From Alloyangia pacifica (GTDB lineage: Bacteria > Pseudomonadota > Alphaproteobacteria > Rhodobacterales > Rhodobacteraceae), in contig NZ_CP022190.1 in the NCBI RefSeq assembly GCF_003111685.1, forward strand, positions 451,001 through 515,000: a DNA stretch of 64,000 nucleotides, read 5' to 3'. The notes below the pieces were generated by a model that was given only the letters and a program-made list of their open reading frames with translations, did no database searches and was not told the DNA's origin. Position 1 is the first letter of the stretch, and every line of letters begins with the position of its first letter. Position numbers and translations under genes: made by a program. Positions 18,901 through 26,247 of the stretch are shown here, piece after piece.

Positions 18901-20928
18901 CGGGTCGAGGCCGAGACGCTGACGCTGCAGGGGTTTGTCGCCACCGCCAACGGCCATGCCTCGAACGATGCCTTCATCCAGGCGCCGGGCAGCGGGCCGA
19001 ATGTCGCCAGCCTGGTCTTCGCCGAGGCCCCGGGCACCTACCAGATCACCGTCGGCCATTACGACGAATCCGACGGCAACTCGGTGCTCAGCCTCATGGT
19101 GAACAACGAGGTGCGCGAGACCTTCACCTGGAACCTGAATGCCGGGGACGCGATTGCCAACACCTCGTCCTTCGCCGAGCACAGCTTTGCCGCTGTGACG
19201 CTGGCGGAGGGGGACGTGGTGGCCATCACGGGTGTGCCCAACGGCGGCGAGCCGCTGCGGGTTGACTACCTCGACTTCACGCCGGTGGAAGGCGGCGGGG
19301 AGCCGGTCGAAGACCTGCAGGCGCCCACGGTCAGCGCCGTCAGCGCGGCGGGCATCGGTGTCGGGGGTGGCAGCTCCACCACGGTGACGGTGACCTATGC
19401 CGACAATGTCGCCATCGATGCCTCGAGCATCGACGTGAGCGACATCCTCGTGACCGGGCCGAACGGGCCGCTCACCGTCACGGGTGTCAGCCTCAACGCG
19501 GCCGGCGACGGCAGCCCGCGCAGCGCCACCTACACGGTGGCGGCGCCGGGCGGGAGCTGGGACACCGCCGACAACGGCGCCTACACGGTGGCGCTGCAGG
19601 CGGGGCAGGTGGTTGACACCAGCGGCAACGCCGTGGCGGCGAACGGAGCTTTGACCAGCTTCAACGTCGCGGTGCCGGTCACCCCGCCGCCCACGAGCAT
19701 CGGCGAGACCTTCCGGGTCGAGGCCGAGACGCTGACGCTGCAGGGGTTTGTCGCCACCGCCAACGGCCATGCCTCGAACGATGCCTTCATCCAGGCGCCG
19801 GGCAGCGGGCCGAATGTCGCCAGCCTGGTCTTCGCCGAGGCCCCGGGCACCTACCAGATCACCGTCGGCCATTACGACGAATCCGACGGCAACTCGGTGC
19901 TCAGCCTCATGGTGAACAACGAGGTGCGCGAGACCTTCACCTGGAACCTGAATGCCGGGGACGCGATTGCCAACACCTCGTCCTTCGCCGAGCACAGCTT
20001 TGCCGCTGTGACGCTGGCGGAGGGGGACGTGGTGGCCATCACGGGTGTGCCCAACGGCGGCGAGCCGCTGCGGGTTGACTACCTCGACTTCACGCCGGTG
20101 GAAGGCGGCGGGGAGCCGGTCGAAGACCTGCAGGCGCCCACGGTCAGCGCCGTCAGCGCGGCGGGCATCGGTGTCGGGGGTGGCAGCTCCACCACGGTGA
20201 CGGTCACCTATGCCGACAATGTCGCCATCGATGCCTCGAGCATCGACGTGAGCGACATCACGGTGACCGGCCCGGGCGGTGCCCTGTCGGTGACCGGGGT
20301 GAGCGTCAATGTTGGCACCGACGGCAGCCCGCGCAGCGCGACCTACACGGTGGCGGCGCCGGGCGGGACCTGGGACACCGCCGACAACGGCGCCTACACG
20401 GTGGCTTTGCAGTCGGGGCAGGTGGTTGACACCAGCGGCAACGCCGTGGCGGCGAACGGAGCTCTGACCAGTTTCAACGTCGTGGTGCCGGTCACCCCGC
20501 CGCCAAGCGCGGACCCGGTGCGCGTGGAAGCCGAGGCGATGGACCTTCAGGGCTTCCAGGTCCTGAACAACGGCCACGGCTCGAACGACCAGCTGATCCA
20601 GGCCACCGGGAGCGGGCCGCATGTGGCGGGCTTCGGCTTCAGCGGCGCAACGGGGCTCTACAACATCAAGATGGGTTATTTCGACGAATCCGACGGGCAG
20701 TCGCAGCTCTCGCTGCTGCTGAACGGCGAGGCGGTCGACAGCTTCATCTGGGATGCGGATGCAGGCGCCTCGATCGTCAACGAGACGTCCTACGCCGAAC
20801 GCGAGATCACCGGCCTCGCAATCGAGGCAGGGGACCGGCTGGAGTTCTCGGGCATGCCGGACGGGGGCGAGCCGCTGCGCATCGACTTCCTGGAGTATGT
20901 CTTCGTCAGCGACCTGCCGACGATCTGA
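6925..20928 (+). CDS. giant multidomain carbohydrate-binding / cadherin / beta-propeller surface protein
   Basis: A 4667-residue protein. The start at 6925 follows GGGGGAGG; a codon at 6889 in the same frame has no such site. Rough domain order: CBM6/35-like modules (1-178, 283-452, 563-732, 1033-1200, 1304-1469), cadherin-like repeats (178-281, 453-562, 733-1032), a malectin-like domain (1470-1676), a Big_5-type Ig domain (1677-1808), and a glucose/sorbosone-dehydrogenase-type beta-propeller (1809-2313; motifs GIIGIAFDPEDEN and FAEGNRNAYDLVW). Then come more CBM-like modules (2410-2830) and two ASH-type domains, each ending in a YDYND(N/H)MF(I/L)I motif (2830-3527). A TSP3-like calcium stretch (DANGDGIND, about 3525) and a CBM6 module (3557-3729) precede alternating Ig-like and CBM-like units to the end. 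There is no N-terminal signal peptide, no RTX nonapeptides, and I noticed no cysteine while reading it; it is strongly acidic. These features fit a type I-secreted adhesin or glycan-binding matrix protein, but no secretion genes lie nearby. Whether the propeller is catalytic is unknown. Confidence 0.85.
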   Translation: MPIDTIFIQGEALITDTVDEQTGTNANVARTRSGNQEAAGIGSTSTSTNTGLPNFDEYGLRPDYTGAGDEDTWGYYDINGTDTGAQAATTFDAVAGTYEITLRIANGSAAARPISITVDGVTQTIADTRTGQFYFWETRTVQVTLSGSGTHDLIINQVDGTGAPNIDAIAIHDVGVTPNFSLPTFESDTTFLVADGTTSVGAALASDIANDTSDDAPARVGMSYSIVDGADSGAFQIDSDTGALTLKDEADFDAKPSYALTIAATDAEGGTTQQAVTVTVVPPFEPIYLGVEDIEVLDPVGTGTLKRTVDANPESGAVEGGLNDNTGPEEAGNEFDDSGLRHNYSGSGYIDINGGAVGDRLSFSFDAPAGTYAITLRYANGSDGQSRPISLSVDGGAAQTLSDTNTGDWSTWASHSFTVTVGDGTHTVVLAQTGTQGAPNIDAVAIALPGAAISFAAPEILSAGAFDIAENSTEIGQVQVDDPELSDLDPDMLTYTLTGDDADKVEISATGLLTLKDPADFETRTDADLDGVFQVSLEVSDGVRSVTQELSITVTDVDPELPSPTIAPIVLQSEAGVIPDGASTFHRVQNDPTTAEGAGNLPQDQYGLREGYSGFGYTDFDGAGADGDELITWTLTVDDAGLYDLHIRFASVESTQTDRPVAVLVNGADAVGGTIGFPERDGFDTWVVRAPVQIALQSGENTLTLAIPAGSSNGPNIDAVAITSVGDTPAFPPVNTAPEFDATAGAVSIAENSTEVAAGLTATDGEGDALSFELTGEDAALFEFNETTGALDFIAAPDFENPADFDGDNVYDVTLTTSDGVLTASQDISVTVTDVVEATQPNSIALDTSTVAENEAGAVIGTLSAVDPDGDDAAITFSADPASDFEVVGGQLKLKDGVALDFEATPSVDVEITATDGANESTTTTLTITVGDVDEAPSAPQITGLTVDSGVAGAIIGTVSSVDPEGTAVSFTVDDARFQIDGDDQLTLLPGETLDFNAEPTVSVEVTAFDETGQQSTQTFVITVNDPGATFEPIVIEAEDEVLAALTVLDNDTNTNDTQIRDADNPESNVNLVNGLRPGFSGDGYLDFGDTPGDAITFTVTVATAGNYDLNVRYASNTGRPLDLSVNSGGAVSLPFASTDPDGTGPEEGFDHWLFETTTVTLVAGSNTISLAIPAGANTGPNVDRIEITEAGTGPIPEPDTTADEGGDLAAAPEAATIAPAGLGSVEFALAGVDDDITLIEVSTDGGASFQTVVPVGDIVTLDLSAFAAETALTVIFRVTDEAANTAEATTAIAIGDAPEAFSTTIQLENRDGSILILDDTGAGEGDPASTQFRDADNIEGVTVDRPEGIWSGYTGTGYLDMGGDIGDAVQFDVDVPEAGTYTMSFRYANGSTTTPNRPMQLQVNGQTVTVPFGMTPDWDVWEDLEVEVTLAAGANTVTLANTVTNGPNIDSVTIFNDVTPPPPPSEPGVRETIRINFQDGSTPVDPDYLVGNFTDYGQQSNGLTYGFITEESALDADGTANDPTGSSFPAIAINERTGSATLPDDGTLPTEKLTVNFDAMDARLTGYAHFDLGSFPERTAWEIELENGWYEVTVSVGDTGGPNDSENRLFVEGALVTEWSSTSAFKTELLTTLAHVQDGHLTLSAQGGTITEMQYLEIRALPDLTPGDGNEAPDDYAAFINPRAVSTDGEVELGIQDGVLPTDIDPTSDIVLGVSVVDGRGGVLLESLEDGSIRIYETLTGAEVAYNANTTGGFDSVTIAPVSDLKPYTSYTVVIDGFRDRGDNDNSAALTREFQKFTTTFTTGAAPLVEAREVAFVDTVELSSNPMLGESYTSIEMSPDKQFLYVTSITGSITRWELNADGSLDDASKEVYTPLGDFVVGAERRGIIGIAFDPEDENTIWITDNYPIPLNGRSNSVPDFSGRISKVTLGEGGSLEDATIETYITGLPRSNGDHVTNSLEFRLNPDYVPGGDAPQYLLYLTQGSNSAMGEPDSAWGNRPERLLNAAILEIDRSREAPEGGFDVSTEPLPADGQNRRFADTDNDLKNGGIAITSGEYIGNFLHFDADGVAEVRTGEDASSDLIVRYYDPFADGAVLSIFAEGNRNAYDLVWHSNGYLYVPTNGSAAGGNVPDDPSTPDVDESIDGVGLQSDYLFRMVEDGYYGHPNPLRDRYILNGANPTSGTDPNQVSNYPVGTNPDPDYDLEGAYNLGNNRSPNGAIEYMSGVFGSSLKNAVIFTQYSSGDNLRAVLLNEDGTIAEDFILTDVDGNEINYVDPLDVIEGADGRLYMLTLNRANGVSQIIRLEAAPGGEVEDITADEGGNLGLLVISAADASAVLFQVVGLDPDIQSLTISFDGGPAQAVTLDAQNRFSLDLSGQTQQVSATLTVNDDDGNSASTSTSFTPGDSASGNLIDASAFTVLDTDDGTLIRLLTDPTTHEAAGGQYDTNGDGMNDGYTGAGYLDMNGGAEDKASFVYDAPSAGSYTLTFRMANGSGTPRPVAIIAGIQTVQIPTTDTGSFAAWQEFSVTLDLSEGPNTVVIEQLAANGGPNIDSVAVIANVPTAPNDGSETVGGVTYLKYEAENAVLDGAVIAGDDRNQSGDFVDFDGTGTQSITWTVSVTEAGIYGIDILYALATTKAARPASLFVNGVDQGILGFEPNSSAAEDVWGPQSAQISLNPGLNTISISVPDANGANIDYLRVSDAPVDTFVPAYAVIDGEGRIELEATDDTTRTLGATQVEFYFTVSADDTYALDLAANAGAPNGAGLTVFLSADGAQPVEIGDIAFPGQGDAGETSAYVELLAGVQYKVTVLSDQAGASALDYLDVRPAPGNENADIEIQSNDPTYFDNRLHFSWIDNPDAVAGTDRDYKESATVTISNSGTETLEVLEATITGPFELADPDIFEGLTLAAGQSINVQVLFDRSAYTAGSGNVSGVFKGALDIRTNDADTPVARVDLAGFWQSQDEGGQEPNLNEVWDVFGFGNEISGLSYASGGGGGVLDFFDLYLSSDETEVLSPYWRIAEGVTEARITQIAAFHSPSGAGVRFHAPGDTGTDVGMTSHISSNNQSLLPLGNSNGAFATRVFSAADIPDGWAGNDLFGIEINNQSTDPRLNPTGAGTPTQAQLDARYPGAGYTVVNGQVFDAEGNEISDGYTVRMFQAVDEDGVAIENVFLGVMDYTGINYDYNDNMFIIEGVAPVYYGAVTTIEGLDDAAADDRLVFSRIDNPANGDQAFRDTAVLTITNDGISNLTIDDLAVSGNFTISGLSEGQVLAPGASAQLTVTFIGIDPNDDGQATSHEGTLTIGSNGEVRQIALAGLAQVQSEGGEEPTVAQIVQAFGYSTDVAQGLLSNGGVVETVGDEVLLPYLQRLDDSKPIEVIQLAAYLSAGVSRLSLHDVSNGALTELYAQDDNQYQTLLPDGLISGAGAQSSVARASIDRDDPFGLRVTVDGRPTFSAWTDPDANVADDTYNISPPNEGHYIRFFQAKDALGNVIEGTFIGIQDYPGGSNFDYNDHMFLITNVQGYELSAEEDANGDGINDALVTDSDLDGTPDFFDADNSPTPVQEAYPGPAPVLDDTLTVLAANFDSGGQGISWNDDPGRDGTHPLRADTDVELVGSTNDIGYIQSGEWVEYTIDVAQAGSYALSVNAKTPIGGNSVVVTLEDGTPLATFALPDSNGTSTSFNGTVFAATAATNVALGAGLQTLRFTFEGAPASNGYILDFRSFSLEQVSVEPEDTVAPVVDAVIAADITVAGAAVASVVVTFSDDVALNASSIDVSDILVTGPNGPLTVTGVSLNAAGDGSPRSATYTVAAPGGTWDTADNGAYTVALQAGQVVDTSGNAVAANGALTSFNVAVPVTPPPEDTVAPVVDAVIAADITVAGAATASVVVTFSDDVALDASSIDVSDILVTGPNGPLTVTGVSLNAAGDGSPRSATYTVAAPGGSWDTADNGAYTVALQAGQVVDTSGNAVAANGALTSFNVAVPVTPPPTSIGETFRVEAETLTLQGFVATANGHASNDAFIQAPGSGPNVASLVFAEAPGTYQITVGHYDESDGNSVLSLMVNNEVRETFTWNLNAGDAIANTSSFAEHSFAAVTLAEGDVVAITGVPNGGEPLRVDYLDFTPVEGGGEPVEDLQAPTVSAVSAAGIGVGGGSSTTVTVTYADNVAIDASSIDVSDILVTGPNGPLTVTGVSLNAAGDGSPRSATYTVAAPGGSWDTADNGAYTVALQAGQVVDTSGNAVAANGALTSFNVAVPVTPPPTSIGETFRVEAETLTLQGFVATANGHASNDAFIQAPGSGPNVASLVFAEAPGTYQITVGHYDESDGNSVLSLMVNNEVRETFTWNLNAGDAIANTSSFAEHSFAAVTLAEGDVVAITGVPNGGEPLRVDYLDFTPVEGGGEPVEDLQAPTVSAVSAAGIGVGGGSSTTVTVTYADNVAIDASSIDVSDITVTGPGGALSVTGVSVNVGTDGSPRSATYTVAAPGGTWDTADNGAYTVALQSGQVVDTSGNAVAANGALTSFNVVVPVTPPPSADPVRVEAEAMDLQGFQVLNNGHGSNDQLIQATGSGPHVAGFGFSGATGLYNIKMGYFDESDGQSQLSLLLNGEAVDSFIWDADAGASIVNETSYAEREITGLAIEAGDRLEFSGMPDGGEPLRIDFLEYVFVSDLPTI
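18602..20262 (+). repeat. 813-bp in-frame tandem duplication inside the giant gene
   Basis: The segment from 18602 reappears at 19415, offset exactly 813 bp (271 codons), and the match runs to about 19449/20262. Reading both copies I found one difference, G at 19392 versus C at 20205. Each unit holds an Ig-like domain (about 128 residues) and a CBM-like domain (about 143 residues). Older, diverged copies of the Ig-like domain start near 18112, 18496 and 20122, and a diverged CBM-like copy ends the protein. The identity means recent duplication, gene conversion, or an assembly artefact. Confidence 0.9.
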
Positions 20929-20938
20929 CCAAGGGCAG

Positions 20939-20956
20939 GGGCCGCGGGAGCGGCCC
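20939..20956 (+). terminator. hairpin after the giant gene
   Basis: GGGCCGC-GGGA-GCGGCCC is a perfect 7-bp stem with a 4-nt loop starting 11 bp after the stop codon. No T-run follows, so it is a likely but not certain terminator or mRNA-stabilising hairpin. Confidence 0.45.
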
Positions 20957-21111
20957 TCACCTCACAACCACAGGCCTAGCCTCTTTCTGGCGCCGGGTTC
21001 GCTTCGAGCCCGGCGCCAAGTTCTTCTGCGGCGATCCCGCCGCGGCTTGACGCCGATCAAGGTGCACGCAGCGCCACAGGCGCAGGATCGGGGCAGAGAG
21101 GGGGCCCGACC

Positions 21112-21513
21112 ATGCCGATCGTTTTCTTCCGAGCCACGCTCTTGGCCGTCGTCCTGCCGCTTGGCACTGCGCTGGCGCAGGACGCCGACCGCGGGGCGGC
21201 GCTTTACACTGAATATTGCGCCACCTGCCACGGGCTTGACGGGCGCGGCGATGGGCCGATGGCCGGGGCGCTGATGATCAAGCCGGTCAACCTGACCGAG
21301 CTCGGTGCCGCCAATGGCGGCAGCTTCCCGATGGAGCGGGTAATCAAGCGCATCGACGGGCGCGATCCGCTCGTCAGCCACGGCTCGACAATGCCGGTTT
21401 ACGGCCAGTTTTTCGGCTACGACGCCGAGGCGGCGCTGGAGGGCAGCGCATCCACGGTGCAGCCGGTGGCCGATCTCGTGGCCTATTTGAAGGAAATCCA
21501 GCGCGCTGAGTGA
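21112..21513 (+). CDS. small secreted c-type cytochrome
   Basis: A 133-residue periplasmic mono-haem cytochrome. It has a signal peptide ending TALA-QDA, a single haem-binding CATCH motif (residues 36-40) and a plausible distal methionine at about 94 in GSTMPVYG. Length and layout fit a class I cytochrome (cytochrome_C / CBB3-type Pfam family). It stands alone with no oxidase or dehydrogenase beside it, so its electron partner cannot be inferred. A GGGGCCC-rich stretch precedes the ATG rather than a classical purine ribosome site. Confidence 0.85.
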   Translation: MPIVFFRATLLAVVLPLGTALAQDADRGAALYTEYCATCHGLDGRGDGPMAGALMIKPVNLTELGAANGGSFPMERVIKRIDGRDPLVSHGSTMPVYGQFFGYDAEAALEGSASTVQPVADLVAYLKEIQRAE

Positions 21514-21572
21514 GTCAGGGTAGACATTGGGCGGAGTGGCGCTCAGCCGCGCGAAACCTGCGCGGAGGATGC

Positions 21573-21598
21573 GGAACCCCAGCCCGGCCTCGGGGGTT
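21573..21598 (+). promoter_or_regulatory. possible ECF-type stress promoter before csbD
   Basis: GGAAC (21573-21577), 17 bp, then GGTT (21595-21598) resembles the GGAAC-N16/17-CGTT promoter of alphaproteobacterial general-stress ECF sigma factors, with one mismatch in the -10. It lies 34 bp upstream of a CsbD stress gene. Many Rhodobacterales lack EcfG, so this is tentative. Confidence 0.25.
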
Positions 21599-21631
21599 TC
21601 CTTTGCAGACGTAACCTCAGGAGGACCCGCT

Positions 21632-21829
21632 ATGAACTGGGACCAAATCGAAGGCAACTGGAAGGAATTCAAGGGCAAGGCCCGCGAGCAGTGGGGCGAG
21701 CTGACCGATGACGAGGTTCAGCAGGCCGAAGGCGACCGCGAGCAACTTGCCGGCCTGATCCAGAAGAAATACGGCGTCGCCAAGGAAGAGGCCGAAAGAC
21801 AGGTCTCTGCCTGGCAGAACGACCTCTGA
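21632..21829 (+). CDS. CsbD family stress protein
   Basis: A 65-residue hydrophilic protein of the CsbD/YjbJ family. It begins MNWDQIEGNWKEFKG and carries the characteristic W-x-E/D-F/L-x-G-K-x-R/K spacing with LTDDEVQQAEGDREQL in the middle. Family members accumulate in stationary phase and under osmotic or general stress; their molecular role is not established. The ATG at 21632 has CAGGAGGA 8 bp upstream, while the frame extends upstream without a better site. It is monocistronic, with a possible stress-type promoter upstream. Confidence 0.9.
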   Translation: MNWDQIEGNWKEFKGKAREQWGELTDDEVQQAEGDREQLAGLIQKKYGVAKEEAERQVSAWQNDL

Positions 21830-21902
21830 TCGCGCGAGGCGATCGCTAATAGCAACGTCAGCGGGGCCTTACGGTCCCGCTTTTTGATGTGTGGATCGCG
21901 GG

Positions 21903-22589
21903 TCAGTGGCAGATGTTCTCGATCTCGGCCCCCTTCCAAGGGATCACCACGTCGGTGCCACTCAGCGCAGCGTCCAGCCCGCCGATCGGCATGGCCTCCG
22001 AGATCATCGCCCGCAGCCGGGCGGTGCGTGGCGCCTCGGGGTCGAGCAATTGGCAGCAGACGTACTCCTCGACGATGGCACCTTGCTGTTCGTAGCCGTG
22101 ATCGAGGAACCGCGCCGAAGTGTCCGGGTCGATGAGATAGGGATCGACATGGGTCTGGTGCTCGGTGGCGGCCTTCAGAGGGGTGTAGCCGGTGCGCTTG
22201 CGGTTCTGCCACTGCCAGACATGGGTCATCTCATGCGCAAAGAGCATCGCGGCGTAGAGATTCACCCGCTCGGGATAGCGGGGCAGGTAATCGTCGAGGT
22301 AGACATCCTCTCGGTAGAAGATGTGGTTGAACAGCGTCAGCGCCGCCGGCGAGACGGTGACGGTTTCGCCCGAGGAGGGCGGCCAGATGCGCTCGGTGCA
22401 GGCGAGCCGAGGCCGGATCGGTCGCTCGAAGGTCACCGCGCGCGACGCGAGCCCGTCGTGAAAGCGCACCCGGCCCGTGTCGAGCTGGGGCCCCTGCATG
22501 GCTTCGAGAAAGCTGGTCTCATTGTCGGTGAGCGGGCGCCCGCAGCCGGAGAGGGCGGACAGGAGCAACAGGCAGAACAGGATACGCAT
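21903..22589 (-). CDS. putative lipoprotein with HExxH metallopeptidase-like motif
   Basis: About 228 residues starting at MRILFCLLLLSALSGC, a signal peptide with lipobox LSGC, so it is probably anchored in the envelope. Near residue 130 it has LFAHEMTHVWQWQ, an HExxH zinc motif in the form seen in DUF4157-type proteins. No strict family was recognised. An in-frame ATG 12 codons upstream (22625) would bury the signal peptide, so 22589 is preferred. It follows the DUF1194 gene on the same strand with a gap of about 40 bp, so the two may be cotranscribed. Peptidase activity is an inference from the motif only. Confidence 0.7.
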   Translation of the reverse strand: MRILFCLLLLSALSGCGRPLTDNETSFLEAMQGPQLDTGRVRFHDGLASRAVTFERPIRPRLACTERIWPPSSGETVTVSPAALTLFNHIFYREDVYLDDYLPRYPERVNLYAAMLFAHEMTHVWQWQNRKRTGYTPLKAATEHQTHVDPYLIDPDTSARFLDHGYEQQGAIVEEYVCCQLLDPEAPRTARLRAMISEAMPIGGLDAALSGTDVVIPWKGAEIENICH

Positions 22590-22630
22590 GGACGCAGCGT
22601 GCGCTGCTTTTCCGCTTTTATGCAAGGGGG

Positions 22631-23335
22631 TTACTCCGCCGCCGCGAAAGTCTCTCCGGGCAGGGAGGAGATCTCGAGGATGAGCTTCTTCTTCACCGCC
22701 TCGGCAAAGCTGTCGCGGGTGTCAGCGGTGACCACGAAGGCGCCCGTGCCGCCGATGATCAGTTCCTCGTAAAGCGTTTCGAGCCCGCCCTCGGCGCGAC
22801 CCGGATCATCGGGGCGCAGGATCGGCAGGGCATTGATCGTCACTCCGGCCTGCACCACCTGCGCGCGGGCCTGCTCGATGCTCGGGCCGGCCCAACTGTT
22901 GGCGCTGTCGCCCGAGAAGTCGATCACCCGGCGCCAGCCGTTGATCTCGTTCTCTTCCATCAACCGCAGCCCCTCGAGCAGCGCCGCGCCGATGGCATTG
23001 CGCCCGTAGGCCTGCCGCGGCTGGTCCAGCAGCGCGGCAGCAAAGCCCCGCGCCGCCTCGGGTCCGTCGATCAGCGTCCAGTCCACCACCTGCGCCTGGT
23101 TGGCGGCCCATTCCACGTAGGTCACGGCGATATGGCCATATGCCGTGCCGGCAATGACTGCGAGCACCTCGGGGTCGGTGATCGCCTGGGCGTAGCCCTC
23201 GCGCTGGAACTGCAGCTCGCCGGGGGTGATCGAGCCGGAAGCGTCGGCCAGCAGCACGAGTTCCAGATCGGTGTCCTGAGCGAGGGCGGGAACGGCAGGG
23301 CAGGCAAGGGCGAGGCTCAGGACCAGGGGACGCAT
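22631..23335 (-). CDS. DUF1194 family secreted protein (VWA-like)
   Basis: A 234-residue secreted protein with a signal peptide ending in ALAQ-D. It carries the DUF1194 fold, which resembles a von Willebrand A domain: the MIDAS-like LLADASGSIT motif (residues 28-37), VEWA near 75, and DFSGDSANSW near 140. Family members are widespread in Rhodobacterales and Rhizobiales and have no established function; metal-dependent protein binding in the periplasm is the reasonable guess. A second DUF1194 gene lies about 10 kb away on the other strand (32884-33621). Confidence 0.85.
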   Translation of the reverse strand: MRPLVLSLALACPAVPALAQDTDLELVLLADASGSITPGELQFQREGYAQAITDPEVLAVIAGTAYGHIAVTYVEWAANQAQVVDWTLIDGPEAARGFAAALLDQPRQAYGRNAIGAALLEGLRLMEENEINGWRRVIDFSGDSANSWAGPSIEQARAQVVQAGVTINALPILRPDDPGRAEGGLETLYEELIIGGTGAFVVTADTRDSFAEAVKKKLILEISSLPGETFAAAE

Positions 23336-23529
23336 CTACGGCTCCTTGCGTTGCAGGCACGGTCACCAGCCTGCCACCGCTCGGATGCAAAAGAAAGTCA
23401 CAGGCCCGTAGGCCACGGCAAGATTGCACCGTCGCGCCGGATGCGGCACTCTGGCGGTGTGCGGTCTGGCCTTTGGCTCCGACAGGGATGCAGGCCGTCG
23501 CACCGGAGGATCACCGTGGGACTCGCCAG

Positions 23530-23868
23530 ATGACCAGCCCCGAGAAATCGCTGCTAGCCGCCGAGCTCGCGCTTGGCCTGCTGCCCGCGAAGGAGCAGGA
23601 CGAAGGTCTGCGTGCCGTGGCACGCGACCCCGAGCTTCTGCGCGAGATGGATTTCTGGCAGAGCCGCTTCATCGGCTTCATGGGGCCGGTCGAGGACGAG
23701 GTTCCGCCGCCCCGGGTCTTCACCGCGCTGCAGGCGCGGCTTTTCGGAGACGCGGAACCGCGCAGCGTCTGGCGCGACCTCCTTGCCCCCGAGAACCGCG
23801 GCCTTCTGGTGCTGGTTCTCGCGGTGAAGCTGGGCGTGATTGCGCTGGTGCTCTACGCGCTCTTCTGA
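23530..23868 (+). CDS. short anti-sigma-factor-like membrane protein (orphan)
   Basis: A 112-residue protein starting at MTSPEKSLLAAELALGLL. The N-terminal half resembles the zinc-less anti-sigma domain of RskA/ChrR-like proteins: LAAELALGLLPAKEQDE, then DPELLREMDFWQSRF. A single transmembrane helix (LLVLVLAVKLGVIALVLYAL) ends the protein. Normal RskA-type anti-sigma factors have about 220-250 residues with a periplasmic domain and sit next to an ECF sigma gene; both are missing here. The frame extends upstream without a ribosome site, so 23530 is chosen. Its 3' end overlaps the convergent small membrane protein gene by 16 bp. Function is uncertain. Confidence 0.6.
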   Translation: MTSPEKSLLAAELALGLLPAKEQDEGLRAVARDPELLREMDFWQSRFIGFMGPVEDEVPPPRVFTALQARLFGDAEPRSVWRDLLAPENRGLLVLVLAVKLGVIALVLYALF

Positions 23869-24074
23869 GCCGACAGGCTGTCACCGCCAAGCGCGCGGCC
23901 GAGCGTCATCCAGATCGCGATCGCGGCGACCACGGTCGCAAGTAGGGCCACAAGCAGCAGCTCGAGGTGGCCCGCGACGCCATTGGTGAGCGCATAGATC
24001 ACGAGGGCAACAAGAGGGATATGAACCAGCGCGAAGCTGGTGATCTGAAGGCGCAGGAGCGTCGTTTTGGTCAT
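23853..24074 (-). CDS. small two-helix membrane protein, unknown function
   Basis: A 73-residue protein with two strongly hydrophobic segments, TSFALVHIPLVALVIYAL (about residues 12-29) and LELLLVALLATVVAAIAIWM (about 37-56), separated by a short loop. No family was recognised; it resembles the small methyl-accepting-like or tail-anchored hypotheticals common in roseobacters. The 3' end overlaps the convergent anti-sigma-like gene by 16 bp. Codon use is normal for the window. It might instead be noise, but two clean helices with a positively charged N-terminus argue for a real gene. Confidence 0.55.
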   Translation of the reverse strand: MTKTTLLRLQITSFALVHIPLVALVIYALTNGVAGHLELLLVALLATVVAAIAIWMTLGRALGGDSLSAQKSA

Positions 24075-24186
24075 GGGGCTCGGCGTTCGTCTGTCGTGAA
24101 TGGAACAGCCATAGGGTGTGCCATACGCGGGCGGAAAACAACCACCTTGGGTGCTTCTTCGCCGCCGCGCGCGGCCTTGCGCCGGC

Positions 24187-26145
<1,959 letters not shown>

Positions 26146-26247
26146 GTGTTGCTGCTCGTTCCCGGATTCTGGTTGTTGCCAACTATGGCAGAGCGCGGCT
26201 TGCGGGAAAAGCCCCGCACCCCATCATCATGGGGATGACGCTGAGGA

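Noticed and set aside
7837-20622. Three very long antisense open frames (about 1336, 1396 and 1268 codons) on the minus strand
   Set aside because: They are shadows of the giant gene. The translations are low-complexity strings rich in V, G, R and D with no domain, produced by its third-position GC bias.
18112-20928. Possible CRISPR-like array because of regularly spaced identical DNA
   Set aside because: The repeats are hundreds of bases long, in frame, and encode protein domains; no short repeat-spacer pattern or cas gene is present.
6925-20928. RTX toxin or adhesin with calcium nonapeptides
   Set aside because: No GGxGxD-type nonapeptide series is present; the only calcium-type stretch is a single TSP3-like DANGDGIND segment.
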